A stretch of DNA of 64,000 bases, from positions 7,501 to 71,500 of the forward strand of contig NZ_SUHQ01000023.1 in the NCBI RefSeq assembly GCF_004962245.1, given 5' to 3'. Origin of the DNA: Mesorhizobium sp. (GTDB lineage Bacteria; Pseudomonadota; Alphaproteobacteria; Rhizobiales; Rhizobiaceae). A program made the position numbers and the translations under genes. The notes beneath the pieces are model-generated. The model searched no databases and was not told the origin of the DNA. It was given only the letters and a program-made list of their open reading frames with translations. Of this stretch, positions 1 to 11,040 are shown piece after piece (position 1 is the stretch's first letter; each line of letters starts with the position of its first letter).

Positions 1-1
1 T

Positions 2-1039
2 GCGACGGCGCTCAAGGCGGGAACCGTGCTGCGCGTCGGGCTCGAGGTCCGTGGCGACGCTGCCAAGGTCGTCCGCACCGGCATCTACGACAGGACCCAG
101 CATATCGTGACCATCGCGCTCGATGATCGCGGCCAATATGTGCCGGCACAGGAGCCGGAACCCAATCCCGAATTGCTGACCGCATTCGATGATTCGCCGC
201 CAGTGGTGGTGCGCGGCAATCTGCCGAACGTCTATGACGGCATCTACCGCGCCGCCTATTCCTACGGCATGTCCAAGGCGATGACCAAACGGCTGATCAA
301 GCTCCTGGCGTCCGGTGTCGATTTCCAGTCGCGGCTCAATCCGTCCGACCGTATCGAGGTGCTGTTCTCGCAGCCGGACGGCGACGACCAGGCATCCGAC
401 GACTCCGAGCTTCTCTACGTCTCGGCGATCTTCGGCGGCACGACCCGAAACTTCTACCGGTTCCAAATGCAGGACGGCAGCACCGACTATTTCGACGAGA
501 ACGGCCGCAGCGCTAAGCAATTCCTGCTGCGCAATCCGCTGCCCAATGGCAGGTTTACCTCTGGTTTCGGTGCCAGGCGTCACCCCATTTTGGGATATGT
601 GAAGATGCATACCGGAACCGACTGGGCAGCTCCGGTCGGATCGCCGATCATTGCCGTCGGCAACGGCGTCGTCGAAAAGGCCGGCTGGGCCGGCGGCTAT
701 GGCAAGCAGATCATCATCCGCCATGCCAATGGCTACGAGACGTCCTACAATCACCAGAGCGCCTTTGCCAAGGGCATCGCGCCGGGCGTTCGCATTCGCC
801 AGGGCCAGGTTATCGGCTATCTCGGCTCAACCGGCCTCTCCACCGGTCCGCATCTTCATTACGAACTGATCGTCAACGGCACCAAGGTCGACTCGATGCG
901 CGTCCGCCTGCCGGTCGGCAAGGTGCTGAAAGGCGACGACCTCGTTGCCTTCAAGCGCGAGCGCGAGCGCATCGATGACCTGCTCAAGCAGGAAGACAGT
1001 GATTCGCTGAAGGTCGCGAGCGCCAAGATCGAAGGCTGA
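2..1039 (+). CDS. M23 family metallopeptidase (5' partial)
   Basis: The reading frame is open from base 2, so the N-terminus lies outside the window; the GTG at 26 reads as an internal valine. The C-terminal half is a peptidase_M23 (LytM/lysostaphin-type) domain with the zinc ligands of HxxxD (His codon 607-609, Asp codon 619-621) and HLH (851-859), followed by a short charged tail. The upstream part resembles the long spacer region seen in rhizobial cell-envelope M23 proteins. Expected role: periplasmic DD-endopeptidase, or LytM-type activator, acting on peptidoglycan. Family assignment is firm; the exact substrate is unknown. Confidence 0.9.
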   Translation, partial: ATALKAGTVLRVGLEVRGDAAKVVRTGIYDRTQHIVTIALDDRGQYVPAQEPEPNPELLTAFDDSPPVVVRGNLPNVYDGIYRAAYSYGMSKAMTKRLIKLLASGVDFQSRLNPSDRIEVLFSQPDGDDQASDDSELLYVSAIFGGTTRNFYRFQMQDGSTDYFDENGRSAKQFLLRNPLPNGRFTSGFGARRHPILGYVKMHTGTDWAAPVGSPIIAVGNGVVEKAGWAGGYGKQIIIRHANGYETSYNHQSAFAKGIAPGVRIRQGQVIGYLGSTGLSTGPHLHYELIVNGTKVDSMRVRLPVGKVLKGDDLVAFKRERERIDDLLKQEDSDSLKVASAKIEG

Positions 1040-1062
1040 GCCGGCTTCGGAGCCTTCTGGCC

Positions 1063-2616
1063 TCAGCTCTGCGGATTCTCGGATCCACGCGACCATGGCA
1101 GTCGCTCGCCGGAAACAGTCGTCCACGCCACGATCGCCGAGAGCAGGCAAAGCAGCGCGGTGACCAAGGCGACGGCGGCGAACGCTGCATCGCTGGCGGC
1201 AAGCCTTGCTGCATCGAGATCCGGTGCCAGGCCTGCCGGCGCCGGTTCGCCGAAACCCGGAATGCCGGCGCCGCCGTTCAGCACTCCGGCATAGACCCCG
1301 GCCGCCAGCGAACCCATGGCCGCCACCGCGATCAGGCCGCCAATGCGCGAGACGGCATTGTTGATTCCCGAAGCAGCACCCGTATCTCTGTCCTCGACCG
1401 CCGTCATGATCGCCGTCGACAGCGGCGACACCACCAGCGCCATGCCGAGTCCCATCAGCGCCATCATCGGAAATACCCCCATCCAGAAATTGTGGATGCC
1501 GGCATAGGCGAGCAAGGCAAGCCCGGCGAAGGCGGCGGCGACGACGAGACTGCCGCTGGCGATCGGAAAACGCGGACCGATTCGGTCGGACCACTGCCCG
1601 ACCGGCCCAGACAACAGCGCGATCAGCGCGGACAGCGGCAGGAAGATGAAGCCAACCTCTGCCGCGCTCAGTCCCCATCCGGCAATCAGCAACATTGGCA
1701 GGTAGAACAGATTGGCCGACAGCGCGAAGTATAGGAAAAAAGTCGCCACATTGGCGCCGGCGAAGGCGCCGATCCGAAACAGCGACAGATCGATCATCGG
1801 TTCGCGCTGCCGGCGCTCGAAGACGATGAAAGCGACGAGCAACACCCCGCCCGCGGCAATGCTCGGCCCCGGCATAAGCCCCTCACCCTTGTCACTCATC
1901 GAGGTCAAGCCGTAGGCGAGCGCTCCAAACGCGAGCGTCGCCAGTCCGGCGCCGCCAAGGTCGAGGCTGCGCTTCTCCGTCGGCGCATCGGCAGGGACCT
2001 TGGCAAGCAGAAGATAGATCGAGACAAGACCAAGCGGCAGGTTGATGGCGAAGATCGCCCGCCAGATGCCGTCGCCGAAGGCCGACAGCACAAGGCCGCC
2101 CAGCACCGGGCCAAGTGCCGTCGTCAGCGCCGAGGCCGCCGCCCAGATGCCGATCGCCCTGCCACGCTCCTTCTTCGGATAGGCCTTGGCGATGATGGCG
2201 AGGCTGCCGGGCACCATGATGGCAGCGCCAATGCCCTGGAGTGCACGGAACGCAATAAGCACCCCCGGGTTCGGTGCCACCGCGCAGGCCAGCGAGGCGG
2301 CAATGAACAGGACTATGCCCGCCACGAAAGCGCGCCGCAGACCGAATCGGTCACCAGCGGCACCGCCGGCGAGGATGAGCGCCGAAAGCGTCAGCGCATA
2401 GGCATTGGAAATCCATTGCGCCTCGGCGAGGCTGGCGCCGAGATCGACACGGATCGCCGGCGTGGCTATGGCCAGGACCGAACCGTCGATGAAGCCGAGC
2501 GAGGAAGCCAGAATCGCCGCGATCAGCACGAACCTGCGCCGCGACTGCGGGCAGAACGTATCGGCTGGAAGAGAGCTGGCCAGAGGGATGGCGGCGGCTT
2601 CGCTTGGAGACTTCAT
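1063..2616 (-). CDS. DHA2-family MFS multidrug efflux transporter (EmrB/QacA type)
   Basis: 517 aa, the length and hydrophobic pattern of 14-helix DHA2 proton antiporters. Features visible are an N-terminal cytoplasmic stretch of about 30 residues, a GSLAII...KKERGRAIGIWAA loop after helix 4, and the antiporter motif-C-like segment ending GPVLGG in helix 5. It probably exports hydrophobic or cationic toxic compounds across the inner membrane; the substrate cannot be predicted. It is convergent with the M23 gene, with only 23 bp between stops. No adjacent TetR or MarR regulator and no membrane-fusion partner gene is present, which fits a stand-alone pump. Confidence 0.88.
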   Translation of the reverse strand: MKSPSEAAAIPLASSLPADTFCPQSRRRFVLIAAILASSLGFIDGSVLAIATPAIRVDLGASLAEAQWISNAYALTLSALILAGGAAGDRFGLRRAFVAGIVLFIAASLACAVAPNPGVLIAFRALQGIGAAIMVPGSLAIIAKAYPKKERGRAIGIWAAASALTTALGPVLGGLVLSAFGDGIWRAIFAINLPLGLVSIYLLLAKVPADAPTEKRSLDLGGAGLATLAFGALAYGLTSMSDKGEGLMPGPSIAAGGVLLVAFIVFERRQREPMIDLSLFRIGAFAGANVATFFLYFALSANLFYLPMLLIAGWGLSAAEVGFIFLPLSALIALLSGPVGQWSDRIGPRFPIASGSLVVAAAFAGLALLAYAGIHNFWMGVFPMMALMGLGMALVVSPLSTAIMTAVEDRDTGAASGINNAVSRIGGLIAVAAMGSLAAGVYAGVLNGGAGIPGFGEPAPAGLAPDLDAARLAASDAAFAAVALVTALLCLLSAIVAWTTVSGERLPWSRGSENPQS

Positions 2617-2761
2617 GGAGCCTGCTTAGACCTCCTATGTGCCGGCAACAACCGGCCAGAGGATTGCGGTCGCTGGCACCAGAACAGGATCAGGACCTCT
2701 ATGCCACCGGACCCCGGCTCCTTCTCTTGCGAAAAATTATGGGCTGACCCAAGCGATGGCG

Positions 2762-4228
2762 TCAGTCGATGAATTCCACCGTGACGCCCGGCGACACGAC
2801 CTTGGCCAGTTCGCGCGCGTCCCAGTTGGTCAGCCGCACGCAGCCATGACTCTCGCTCCTGCCGATCTTGGAGGGATCTGGCGTGCCGTGAATGCCGTAG
2901 GTCGGCTTGTCCAGCGCGATCCAGACCGAGCCGACCGGGCCGTTCGGACCCGGCGGAATGGTCAGGACCTTGTCATTTTCGCCCTGCTTGAAATTGATCT
3001 TCGGGTTGTAGGTGTAGTTCGGGTCCAAGGCGACCCGCGACACCTCATGCAGGCCTGACGGCGATGGCGTGTCAGACGAGCCGATGGTGGCCGGATAGGC
3101 CGCGACCAGCTTGCCCGACGCGTCATAGGCACGGACCTGCTTGTTGCCCTTGTCGGCGATGATGCGCGCCACCGGCTTCGCCACCAGCTTGCCGAAATTG
3201 GCGACCTTGATGATCGTGCCGGGACGGTTGAAATTGGCCTCCGGATTGAGCGCCTTCAGGTATTTCTCGTCCATGTGGAAGCGTTCGGCCAGCGCTTCGG
3301 TGACGGAGGTGTAGCTCAGCCGGTCGAGTTGCGCCTTCTGGCCGTAGTCTTCCGGCACCGAGGCCACATAGGGGCCGGCCGCATCCTCGGGCGTGATCTC
3401 GTAGGAGGCGAAGGCATCGCCGCCGGTTTGCTCAAGGGCCGCCTGGATGCCGATCGCATCGGTCGATCGTAGATTGCTGCCGGTGATCTCGTTGTAGGCG
3501 GCGAGCGCCTTGTCGACATTCGAGCCGAAGCGCCCGTCGACGACGCCGGGCGAAGCGCCGGCGCGATCGAGCAGCACTTGCAACGCTGCAACATCCTCGC
3601 GTGCACCGAGCGAGAGCGACGGATCGGCGACAGTCTTGCCGCCGATCTTTGGCGGCAGCGCCGCCTGGTCGCCCGGCACCGTCGGCTCGACCGGTTCGAT
3701 CGAAGCTTCGTTGAGCGGCTGGCGCTTGACGGTGCGCGGATTTACCGGCTGTGGCGCTTCCGGATAGTCATTGCCATAGCTGCCGTCATTCCGCGGTGCT
3801 TCGGGAAAAGCTTCCACCGAATTGTCGTTATAGGAATCGTATTCGTCGACCGGCGGTACGACAACCAGGCCTTCCTCTTCCAACTGCCTGCGGCGCAAGC
3901 GCGCCGCATCTTCCGGGTCGTCGAGATAATAGCGGTCGTCCTTGACCGGTCCGAGATTACGCACGCTGTCGCGGCGGAGCGTACGGCGGTCGAACCTGGT
4001 CTGCGGCGGCTGGATGGCGAGGACCTTGCCGGTTTCCGCATCGACGATGACGCGGTTTCCCCTGGCGTCGTAGTAGACGTCTAAATCGCCGTTCTGGGCG
4101 ACCAGCACACCACCGTCATCGCCTGCACGAGCTGATCGCGGCGTGATATCTTCCGTCGGCGCGGCCATTGCGCTCGAAGAAAGCAGCCCGGCGGCGAACG
4201 CCGAAAGGGTGAAGATCGTGCGGAACAT
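2762..4228 (-). CDS. L,D-transpeptidase (YkuD) with peptidoglycan-binding domain
   Basis: The ATG at 4228 gives 488 aa and starts exactly at a good signal peptide (MFRTIFTLSAFAAG...AMA); a GGAG lies 12 nt upstream. In-frame starts further upstream would bury the signal. Order of parts: signal peptide, an acidic/proline-rich linker (about residues 90-200), a PG_binding_1 domain (about 215-260), then a YkuD domain ending with HGT and SHGCVRL, catalytic Cys463. It forms 3-3 cross-links in peptidoglycan or links proteins to it, in the periplasm. Rhizobiales rely heavily on L,D-transpeptidases, so this is likely one of several paralogues. Confidence 0.93.
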   Translation of the reverse strand: MFRTIFTLSAFAAGLLSSSAMAAPTEDITPRSARAGDDGGVLVAQNGDLDVYYDARGNRVIVDAETGKVLAIQPPQTRFDRRTLRRDSVRNLGPVKDDRYYLDDPEDAARLRRRQLEEEGLVVVPPVDEYDSYNDNSVEAFPEAPRNDGSYGNDYPEAPQPVNPRTVKRQPLNEASIEPVEPTVPGDQAALPPKIGGKTVADPSLSLGAREDVAALQVLLDRAGASPGVVDGRFGSNVDKALAAYNEITGSNLRSTDAIGIQAALEQTGGDAFASYEITPEDAAGPYVASVPEDYGQKAQLDRLSYTSVTEALAERFHMDEKYLKALNPEANFNRPGTIIKVANFGKLVAKPVARIIADKGNKQVRAYDASGKLVAAYPATIGSSDTPSPSGLHEVSRVALDPNYTYNPKINFKQGENDKVLTIPPGPNGPVGSVWIALDKPTYGIHGTPDPSKIGRSESHGCVRLTNWDARELAKVVSPGVTVEFID

Positions 4229-4278
4229 GTTGGCCAAATTCTCCGGTCCGTAATTGCCGCTGCCCGGCATTGCCTCTT

Positions 4279-4390
4279 TGGAGCGCCGCGCGTCGTTTCG
4301 GACGCGCAAAGGACGCTCTAACGCCTTGAATCTCCGCATCGTGCCTTCCGGAAATCGACTTCGATTTTCGGACCGACGCGGTAGGCGAAC
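4279..4390. repeat. Intergenic palindromic repeat, family B, copy 1
   Basis: The stretch GAGCGCC..GCGTCGTTTCGGACGC..GGACGCTCT and the following ATCGACTTCGATTTTCGG block match the element at 13387-13508 base by base over most of their length, including the order of the two blocks. It lies in the leader of the L,D-transpeptidase gene. Such short, mosaic, palindromic intergenic repeats are typical of rhizobial genomes (RIME-like). Confidence 0.75.
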
Positions 4391-4479
4391 CCCTTCGCCA
4401 GCAAATCAGTTACCGAGCATAAGGTTCCAACATGAACCGGGCATGAAGATGGCGGATTTCTGGCGGTCTGGAGCAAGAG

Positions 4480-4588
4480 CTAGAGCATTTTACAGCCTAG
4501 TGGAATCACTTGGCGCCGCAGAAATGCGGCTAGACCAAAAATAGCTAGGGCGGGATGCCGGTCCAATTCGAACGCATCCTGCTCTAGC
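4480..4588. repeat. Intergenic repeat with inverted ends (AGAGCA...TGCTCT type)
   Basis: About 109 bp beginning AGAGCATTTTACAG and ending GCATCCTGCTCTAG. The outer bases are inverted copies of each other, and the interior carries AGACCAAAAATAGCTAG. The layout is that of a widespread Mesorhizobium intergenic repeat; only this copy is clear in the window. The end touches the stop of the YjbR gene. Together with the family B copy it fills most of the 4229-4583 gap, in which no other gene is seen. Confidence 0.55.
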
Positions 4589-4949
4589 TGGCGGAGAGTC
4601 CCAGTTCCTTGCGCGCCTGCGTCGTCAGTTTCAGCACGACAAGGCGATGGCTTTCGCGCAGATAGTCCTTCAGCGCGTCATCGTCCATGCTCTGGCTTGT
4701 CTGGCGCTGGATCCATTTCATGCCGCGTGACGCAAGATAGGGCGCGGGCCGAAGACCCGGCTGTTCCTTCAGGACGTCATAGGCGATGTCGGAGCATTTG
4801 AAGGTGACGAACGGCTCCCTGCCGTTATCCCAGCCGCCGATCGCAAAGACCTTGGCTCCGACCTTCCAGACATGGGCGCCGCCCCACTGGACGACATGGG
4901 TCGTCGAAGGCAGCGAGGCGCAGAAGCTGTTGTAATCGTCCAACGTCAT
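4584..4949 (-). CDS. MmcQ/YjbR family protein
   Basis: 121 aa, a complete single YjbR domain (CyaY-like fold, double-wing DNA-binding proposal). Diagnostic features are the N-terminal helix MTLDDYNSFCASLP, the strand-rich middle with WKVGAKVFA, CSDIAYDVL, and the APYLASRGMKWIQ motif typical of the family. The molecular role is not established in any bacterium. It sits 37 bp downstream (in transcription order) of clpB on the same strand, so it may be read through from the heat-shock gene. Confidence 0.85.
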   Translation of the reverse strand: MTLDDYNSFCASLPSTTHVVQWGGAHVWKVGAKVFAIGGWDNGREPFVTFKCSDIAYDVLKEQPGLRPAPYLASRGMKWIQRQTSQSMDDDALKDYLRESHRLVVLKLTTQARKELGLSAS

Positions 4950-4986
4950 CCGCGCCCCGCCGTTTGATACACAAGGCGGCCTCGAA

Positions 4987-7602
<2,616 letters not shown>

Positions 7603-7695
7603 ATCTGTCTCCTTCCGTCACCAGCCCGCTTTGCGGCACCGGATCAGATTGCGGTGACGGACCCGCCCGTTCGAGCCAGGTCCTGTTCACGCGAG

Positions 7696-7724
7696 ATATG
7701 GTGCATAGCCCACGGTCTCTCAAG
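7696..7724 (-). promoter_or_regulatory. Candidate RpoH (sigma-32) promoter of clpB
   Basis: On the minus strand CTTGAG, a 17-bp spacer, then CCATAT. This fits the alphaproteobacterial heat-shock pattern (CTTG, 17-18 bp, C-Y-TAT-type -10). It lies upstream of clpB, a classical RpoH target, leaving a leader of roughly 85 nt. Seen by eye only. Confidence 0.5.
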
Positions 7725-7771
7725 ACGCCTTGATGTCGGTCAACTCATTATATTCCACGGGCGCGCCAAAC

Positions 7772-7800
7772 AAAAACGGCGGAGGTTTCTCTCCGCCGTC
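7772..7800 (-). terminator. Rho-independent terminator after the DUF4167 gene
   Basis: Read on the minus strand: ACGGCGGAG, 6-nt loop, CTCCGCCGT, then a run of T (complement of AAAAA at 7772-7776). The 9-bp stem is perfect. It separates DUF4167 transcription from clpB and places the clpB promoter downstream of it. Confidence 0.85.
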
Positions 7801-7825
7801 CAGGAATGTCTGAAGCCTTGCTCGA

Positions 7826-8779
7826 TCAGTTGTTGACGTCGACTATGGCGGGCTCGCCACCGGCGTCTTCCGCCGGCGCTGCATCCACTTTATCGGCGCC
7901 AGCATTACCGCCATCCACCTGATCAGCACTGACACGCGGACGGCGCGGACGCCTGGGGCGGCGGGCAGCGCCGCTTTCGGCGGCTGCTTCCTTCATCTCG
8001 GCCTGGGCGGCGAGACCCGCCGGCGAAAAGTCTTCGAACTGCGGCGCGGGGTCGGCCGCAGAAACAGGCTCGACCGGAGGCACAGCTTCCACCTGCACGA
8101 GCGCCTCGTTCTGTACCGGTGTCTCGTTCTGTACCGGTGTCTCGTTGCGCTGGTTCTGACCACCGCGCTGTCCGCCCTGCTCGCCACGCGAACCATACTC
8201 GCTGCGCTGGCCGTTCTGGCCGTAGCCGCCATTGGGACGACGGTCGCGATGGCGGCCGCCATTGTTGTCGCGGCCGTTGCCGTCGCGCCCACCGTTATCA
8301 CGATTGTCGCGGCTGTTGTTTTCCTGGTTGAACGCCAACTCGGCCGGCGTGCCGTCGATGACCGGCTGCGGACCGGCACCGTGGTTGACCACCGGAGTTG
8401 CAGCCTCTCCGACATTGCTGTTGCCGACATTGTCGAACTGATCGCGATCGTCGTCGCCGTCGTCGTCGAAATCGTCGCGGTTCTGCTGAGCGTTCTGGAT
8501 CGGTAACTGCGCCTGCGCGGCAGCGATGATGCGATTGTAGTGCTCGGCGTGCTGAAGATAGTTTTCCGCCATCACCCGATCGCCGGAGCTTTGCGCGTCA
8601 CGGGCAAGGGTTGCGTATTTTTCGGCGATCTGCTGAGCCGATCCGCGGATCTTCACATCCGGACCGTTGCTCTCGTAATTGCGCGTCAGGGGATTTGGAC
8701 CCTTGCGGTTGTTGTTATTGCCACCGCCGCCATTGTTGTTGCGACCGCGCATGCGCCTGTTCTGCTGTTGTGGCCTCAT
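7826..8779 (-). CDS. DUF4167 domain-containing protein, Asn/Arg/Gly-rich
   Basis: Start chosen at the ATG giving MRPQQQNRRMRGRNN, the usual start of this rhizobial family, preceded by AAGAGAG; an upstream in-frame ATG adds 13 residues. 317 aa. Residues 1-35 are an extremely basic, Asn/Gly-rich tract; about 35-95 form the conserved helical DUF4167 core (NPLTRNYESNGPDVKIRG..AEHYNR). The rest is low complexity: Asp-rich, Asn/Arg/Gly-rich, a tandem TPVQNE repeat, then a basic RRPRRPRRPR block. Composition suggests RNA binding and disorder; the function is unknown. It lies downstream of prmC on the same strand, beyond a 301-bp gap. Confidence 0.85.
   Translation of the reverse strand: MRPQQQNRRMRGRNNNGGGGNNNNRKGPNPLTRNYESNGPDVKIRGSAQQIAEKYATLARDAQSSGDRVMAENYLQHAEHYNRIIAAAQAQLPIQNAQQNRDDFDDDGDDDRDQFDNVGNSNVGEAATPVVNHGAGPQPVIDGTPAELAFNQENNSRDNRDNGGRDGNGRDNNGGRHRDRRPNGGYGQNGQRSEYGSRGEQGGQRGGQNQRNETPVQNETPVQNEALVQVEAVPPVEPVSAADPAPQFEDFSPAGLAAQAEMKEAAAESGAARRPRRPRRPRVSADQVDGGNAGADKVDAAPAEDAGGEPAIVDVNN
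8105..8146. repeat. 18-bp tandem repeat inside the DUF4167 gene
   Basis: Two exact copies of an 18-bp unit (8105-8122 and 8123-8140) plus a third partial copy (to 8146), coding a repeated ETPVQN-type hexapeptide. In frame, so copy-number change would only vary linker length. Confidence 0.85.
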
Positions 8780-9080
8780 TCGACTCTCTTCATTTTGAAA
8801 TTTTCGAAAACTTTTCACGCACGGAGGCGCTCATGCAGCCAGCCGTTTCGTTTCTTCACCGGCGTTCGCCCGCATCGATTGCGTTGGCGCCACGTGTCAT
8901 CCTGTTCCGGTTACATCACTTGTCGGACGATTCCCGCACGAAGCTTGGGCGTCGTTTGCGCAAGAAGGCAGCTATTTCCAAGGAAACCGAATCGCTAAGA
9001 GCACTGCCTGCTTCGTCTCATCCGGTTGAGGCGACCCTAGCCGCATTCCCCGGCATTGCCAAGCGTTTTTTCGCACTGCA
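8780..9080. other. 301-bp gap between prmC stop and DUF4167 start; no gene seen
   Basis: Neither strand holds a convincing coding frame; the frames crossing it are shadows with rhizobia-untypical codon use. It presumably carries the promoter of the DUF4167 gene and the end of the prmC message. No clear hairpin plus T-run or known riboswitch was recognised. Confidence 0.5.
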
Positions 9081-9959
9081 TCACGGCTTTGTCAGTTCGA
9101 AGATCAGAACCCTGTCGTTTCCGCCAAGATCACGGAACATCCCCGCCGGTATGTAGCCGGCTGCGGAGAATATGTCCGTGACTTCTTTGCGTTGCGTGTG
9201 GCCGATCTCGACCGCAATCCTGCCCTCGGCTTCCAAAAAACCTGCCGCCTCGGCGGCGATGATCCTGTAGGGACCCAGACCGTCCACGCCGCCTTCAAGG
9301 GCTTGGCGTGGATCGAAATCGCGGACTTCGTCCTGCAGATTTCCAATGTCTATGGATGCTATATAGGGAGGGTTTGCGACAATTACATGGTATCGGCCAG
9401 AAACTTTTTCGAACCAGTCGGATTTGAGCACCTGGAACCGGCCGGCTAGCCCCAATTCCCCGGCATTGCGCATGGCGGTCGCCAGCGCGCCTTGTGAAAT
9501 ATCGACACCGGTTGCGATCGCTGCCGGAACGGCGCTTAGCAGCGCCAGCGCGATGGCGCCGGTGCCGGTGCCGAGGTCGAGGATGCGGCATTCGCCTTGC
9601 CGCGCCGCTGTCGCCTTGGCGAAGGGCAACACCGCTTCGACCAGTGTTTCGGTATCCGGTCGCGGTTCCAGCGTTTCCGGTGAGAGCGAAAGGCGCAAGC
9701 CATAGAATTCGCGATGGCCGAGGATGCGATGCACCGGCTCGCCGGCGATGCGGCGCGTCAGGGCTGCATCGATCGCGGCAATCGCGCCGGCATCGACGTT
9801 GCGTTCGGGATCGGCGATGGCTTGCGTGCGGGTCGTGCCGGAAAGATGTTCGACGATCAGCCTTGCATCCAGCGCCGGATCGGCGACTGCGGCCGCGGCA
9901 AGGCGTGCCCGCGCCGCTTTCAGCAACTGCCCTAGCGTACCGGGCAGACTGTCAGCCAT
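9081..9959 (-). CDS. prmC: Peptide chain release factor N5-glutamine methyltransferase PrmC
   Basis: 292 aa. An N-terminal helical substrate-recognition domain (1-95) precedes a Rossmann methyltransferase with DLGTGTG (128-134) and the catalytic NPPY (196-199) that binds the target glutamine. It methylates the Gln of the GGQ motif in release factors RF1/RF2. Its start lies 8 bp inside the end of prfA, so the two are translationally coupled: the modifying enzyme is made with its substrate RF1. Family length and context both agree. Confidence 0.96.
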   Translation of the reverse strand: MADSLPGTLGQLLKAARARLAAAAVADPALDARLIVEHLSGTTRTQAIADPERNVDAGAIAAIDAALTRRIAGEPVHRILGHREFYGLRLSLSPETLEPRPDTETLVEAVLPFAKATAARQGECRILDLGTGTGAIALALLSAVPAAIATGVDISQGALATAMRNAGELGLAGRFQVLKSDWFEKVSGRYHVIVANPPYIASIDIGNLQDEVRDFDPRQALEGGVDGLGPYRIIAAEAAGFLEAEGRIAVEIGHTQRKEVTDIFSAAGYIPAGMFRDLGGNDRVLIFELTKP

Positions 9960-11031
9960 CGAGGCCGATATCGGCGAGCAGCTTCGACTGGTGATCGGCG
10001 ATCAGCGCGTCGATGATCTCGTCGAGTTCGCCCATCATCACCCTGTCGAGCTTGTAGAGCGTCAGATTGATGCGATGGTCGGTGACGCGGCCCTGCGGGA
10101 AATTATAGGTGCGGATGCGCTCCGAGCGATCGCCCGACCCGACCTGCGATTTGCGCGATTCGGAGCGTTCCTCGTCGGCCTTGCCGCGCTCGAGGTCGTA
10201 AAGCCTGGCCCGCAGGATCTGCATGGCTTTCGCCCGGTTCTGGTGCTGCGACTTTTCCGCCTGCACCACCATGATGCCGGTCGGCAGATGGGTGATGCGC
10301 ACCGCCGAATCGGTGGTGTTGACGTGCTGGCCGCCGGAGCCCGAGGCGCGCATCGTATCGATGCGGATGTCTTCGGCCCTGATGTCGATGTCGACCTCTT
10401 CCGCCTCGGGCAGCACGGCAACCGTCGCCGCCGAGGTGTGGATGCGCCCGCCGGCCTCGGTCGCCGGCACGCGCTGCACGCGATGCACGCCGGACTCGAA
10501 TTTCAGATGGGCAAAGACCCCCTTGCCCGAAATGGTGGCGATGATTTCCTTGTAGCCGCCGACCTCGCCCTCGCTGGCCGACGCGATCTCGAAACGCCAC
10601 CCGCGTGCCGCGGCGTAGCGTTCGTACATGCGAAACAGATCGCCGGCGAAGAGAGCCGCCTCGTCGCCGCCGGTGCCGGCGCGGATTTCGAGGATGGCAT
10701 TCTTGTCGTCGGCGGCATCCTTGGGCAGAAGCAGGATCTGGATGTCCTTCTGCAGCGCTTCGATGCGCTCCTTGACCTCCGGCAGATCGGCCTCGGCCAA
10801 CGCCCGCATTTCGGCGTCGGTGCTTCTGTCGGCGAGCATCGCTTCCAGATCGGCCTGTTCATGCTCGGCGGTGCGCAGCGCCCTGATCTTTGCTACCATC
10901 TCCTGTATGTCGGCATATTCCGACGCCATCCTGACATAGGCGTCCGGTGCCGGTCCGGCCGACATCTGCGCTTCGAGCATGTCGAAACGCTTGACGACTT
11001 GATCCATACGGTCGCGGGGCAGGTTGATCAT
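9952..11031 (-). CDS. prfA: Peptide chain release factor 1
   Basis: 359 aa, full-length RF1. It has the PAT tripeptide (189-191, the P-x-T recognition motif for UAA/UAG) and GSGGQHVN with GGQ at 233-235, where prmC methylates the glutamine. It terminates translation at UAA and UAG. Placed 9 bp after ptsP and overlapping prmC, so ptsP-prfA-prmC probably form one transcription unit, an order common in Rhizobiales. Confidence 0.98.
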   Translation of the reverse strand: MINLPRDRMDQVVKRFDMLEAQMSAGPAPDAYVRMASEYADIQEMVAKIRALRTAEHEQADLEAMLADRSTDAEMRALAEADLPEVKERIEALQKDIQILLLPKDAADDKNAILEIRAGTGGDEAALFAGDLFRMYERYAAARGWRFEIASASEGEVGGYKEIIATISGKGVFAHLKFESGVHRVQRVPATEAGGRIHTSAATVAVLPEAEEVDIDIRAEDIRIDTMRASGSGGQHVNTTDSAVRITHLPTGIMVVQAEKSQHQNRAKAMQILRARLYDLERGKADEERSESRKSQVGSGDRSERIRTYNFPQGRVTDHRINLTLYKLDRVMMGELDEIIDALIADHQSKLLADIGLDG

Positions 11032-11040
11032 GGCGAAAGT

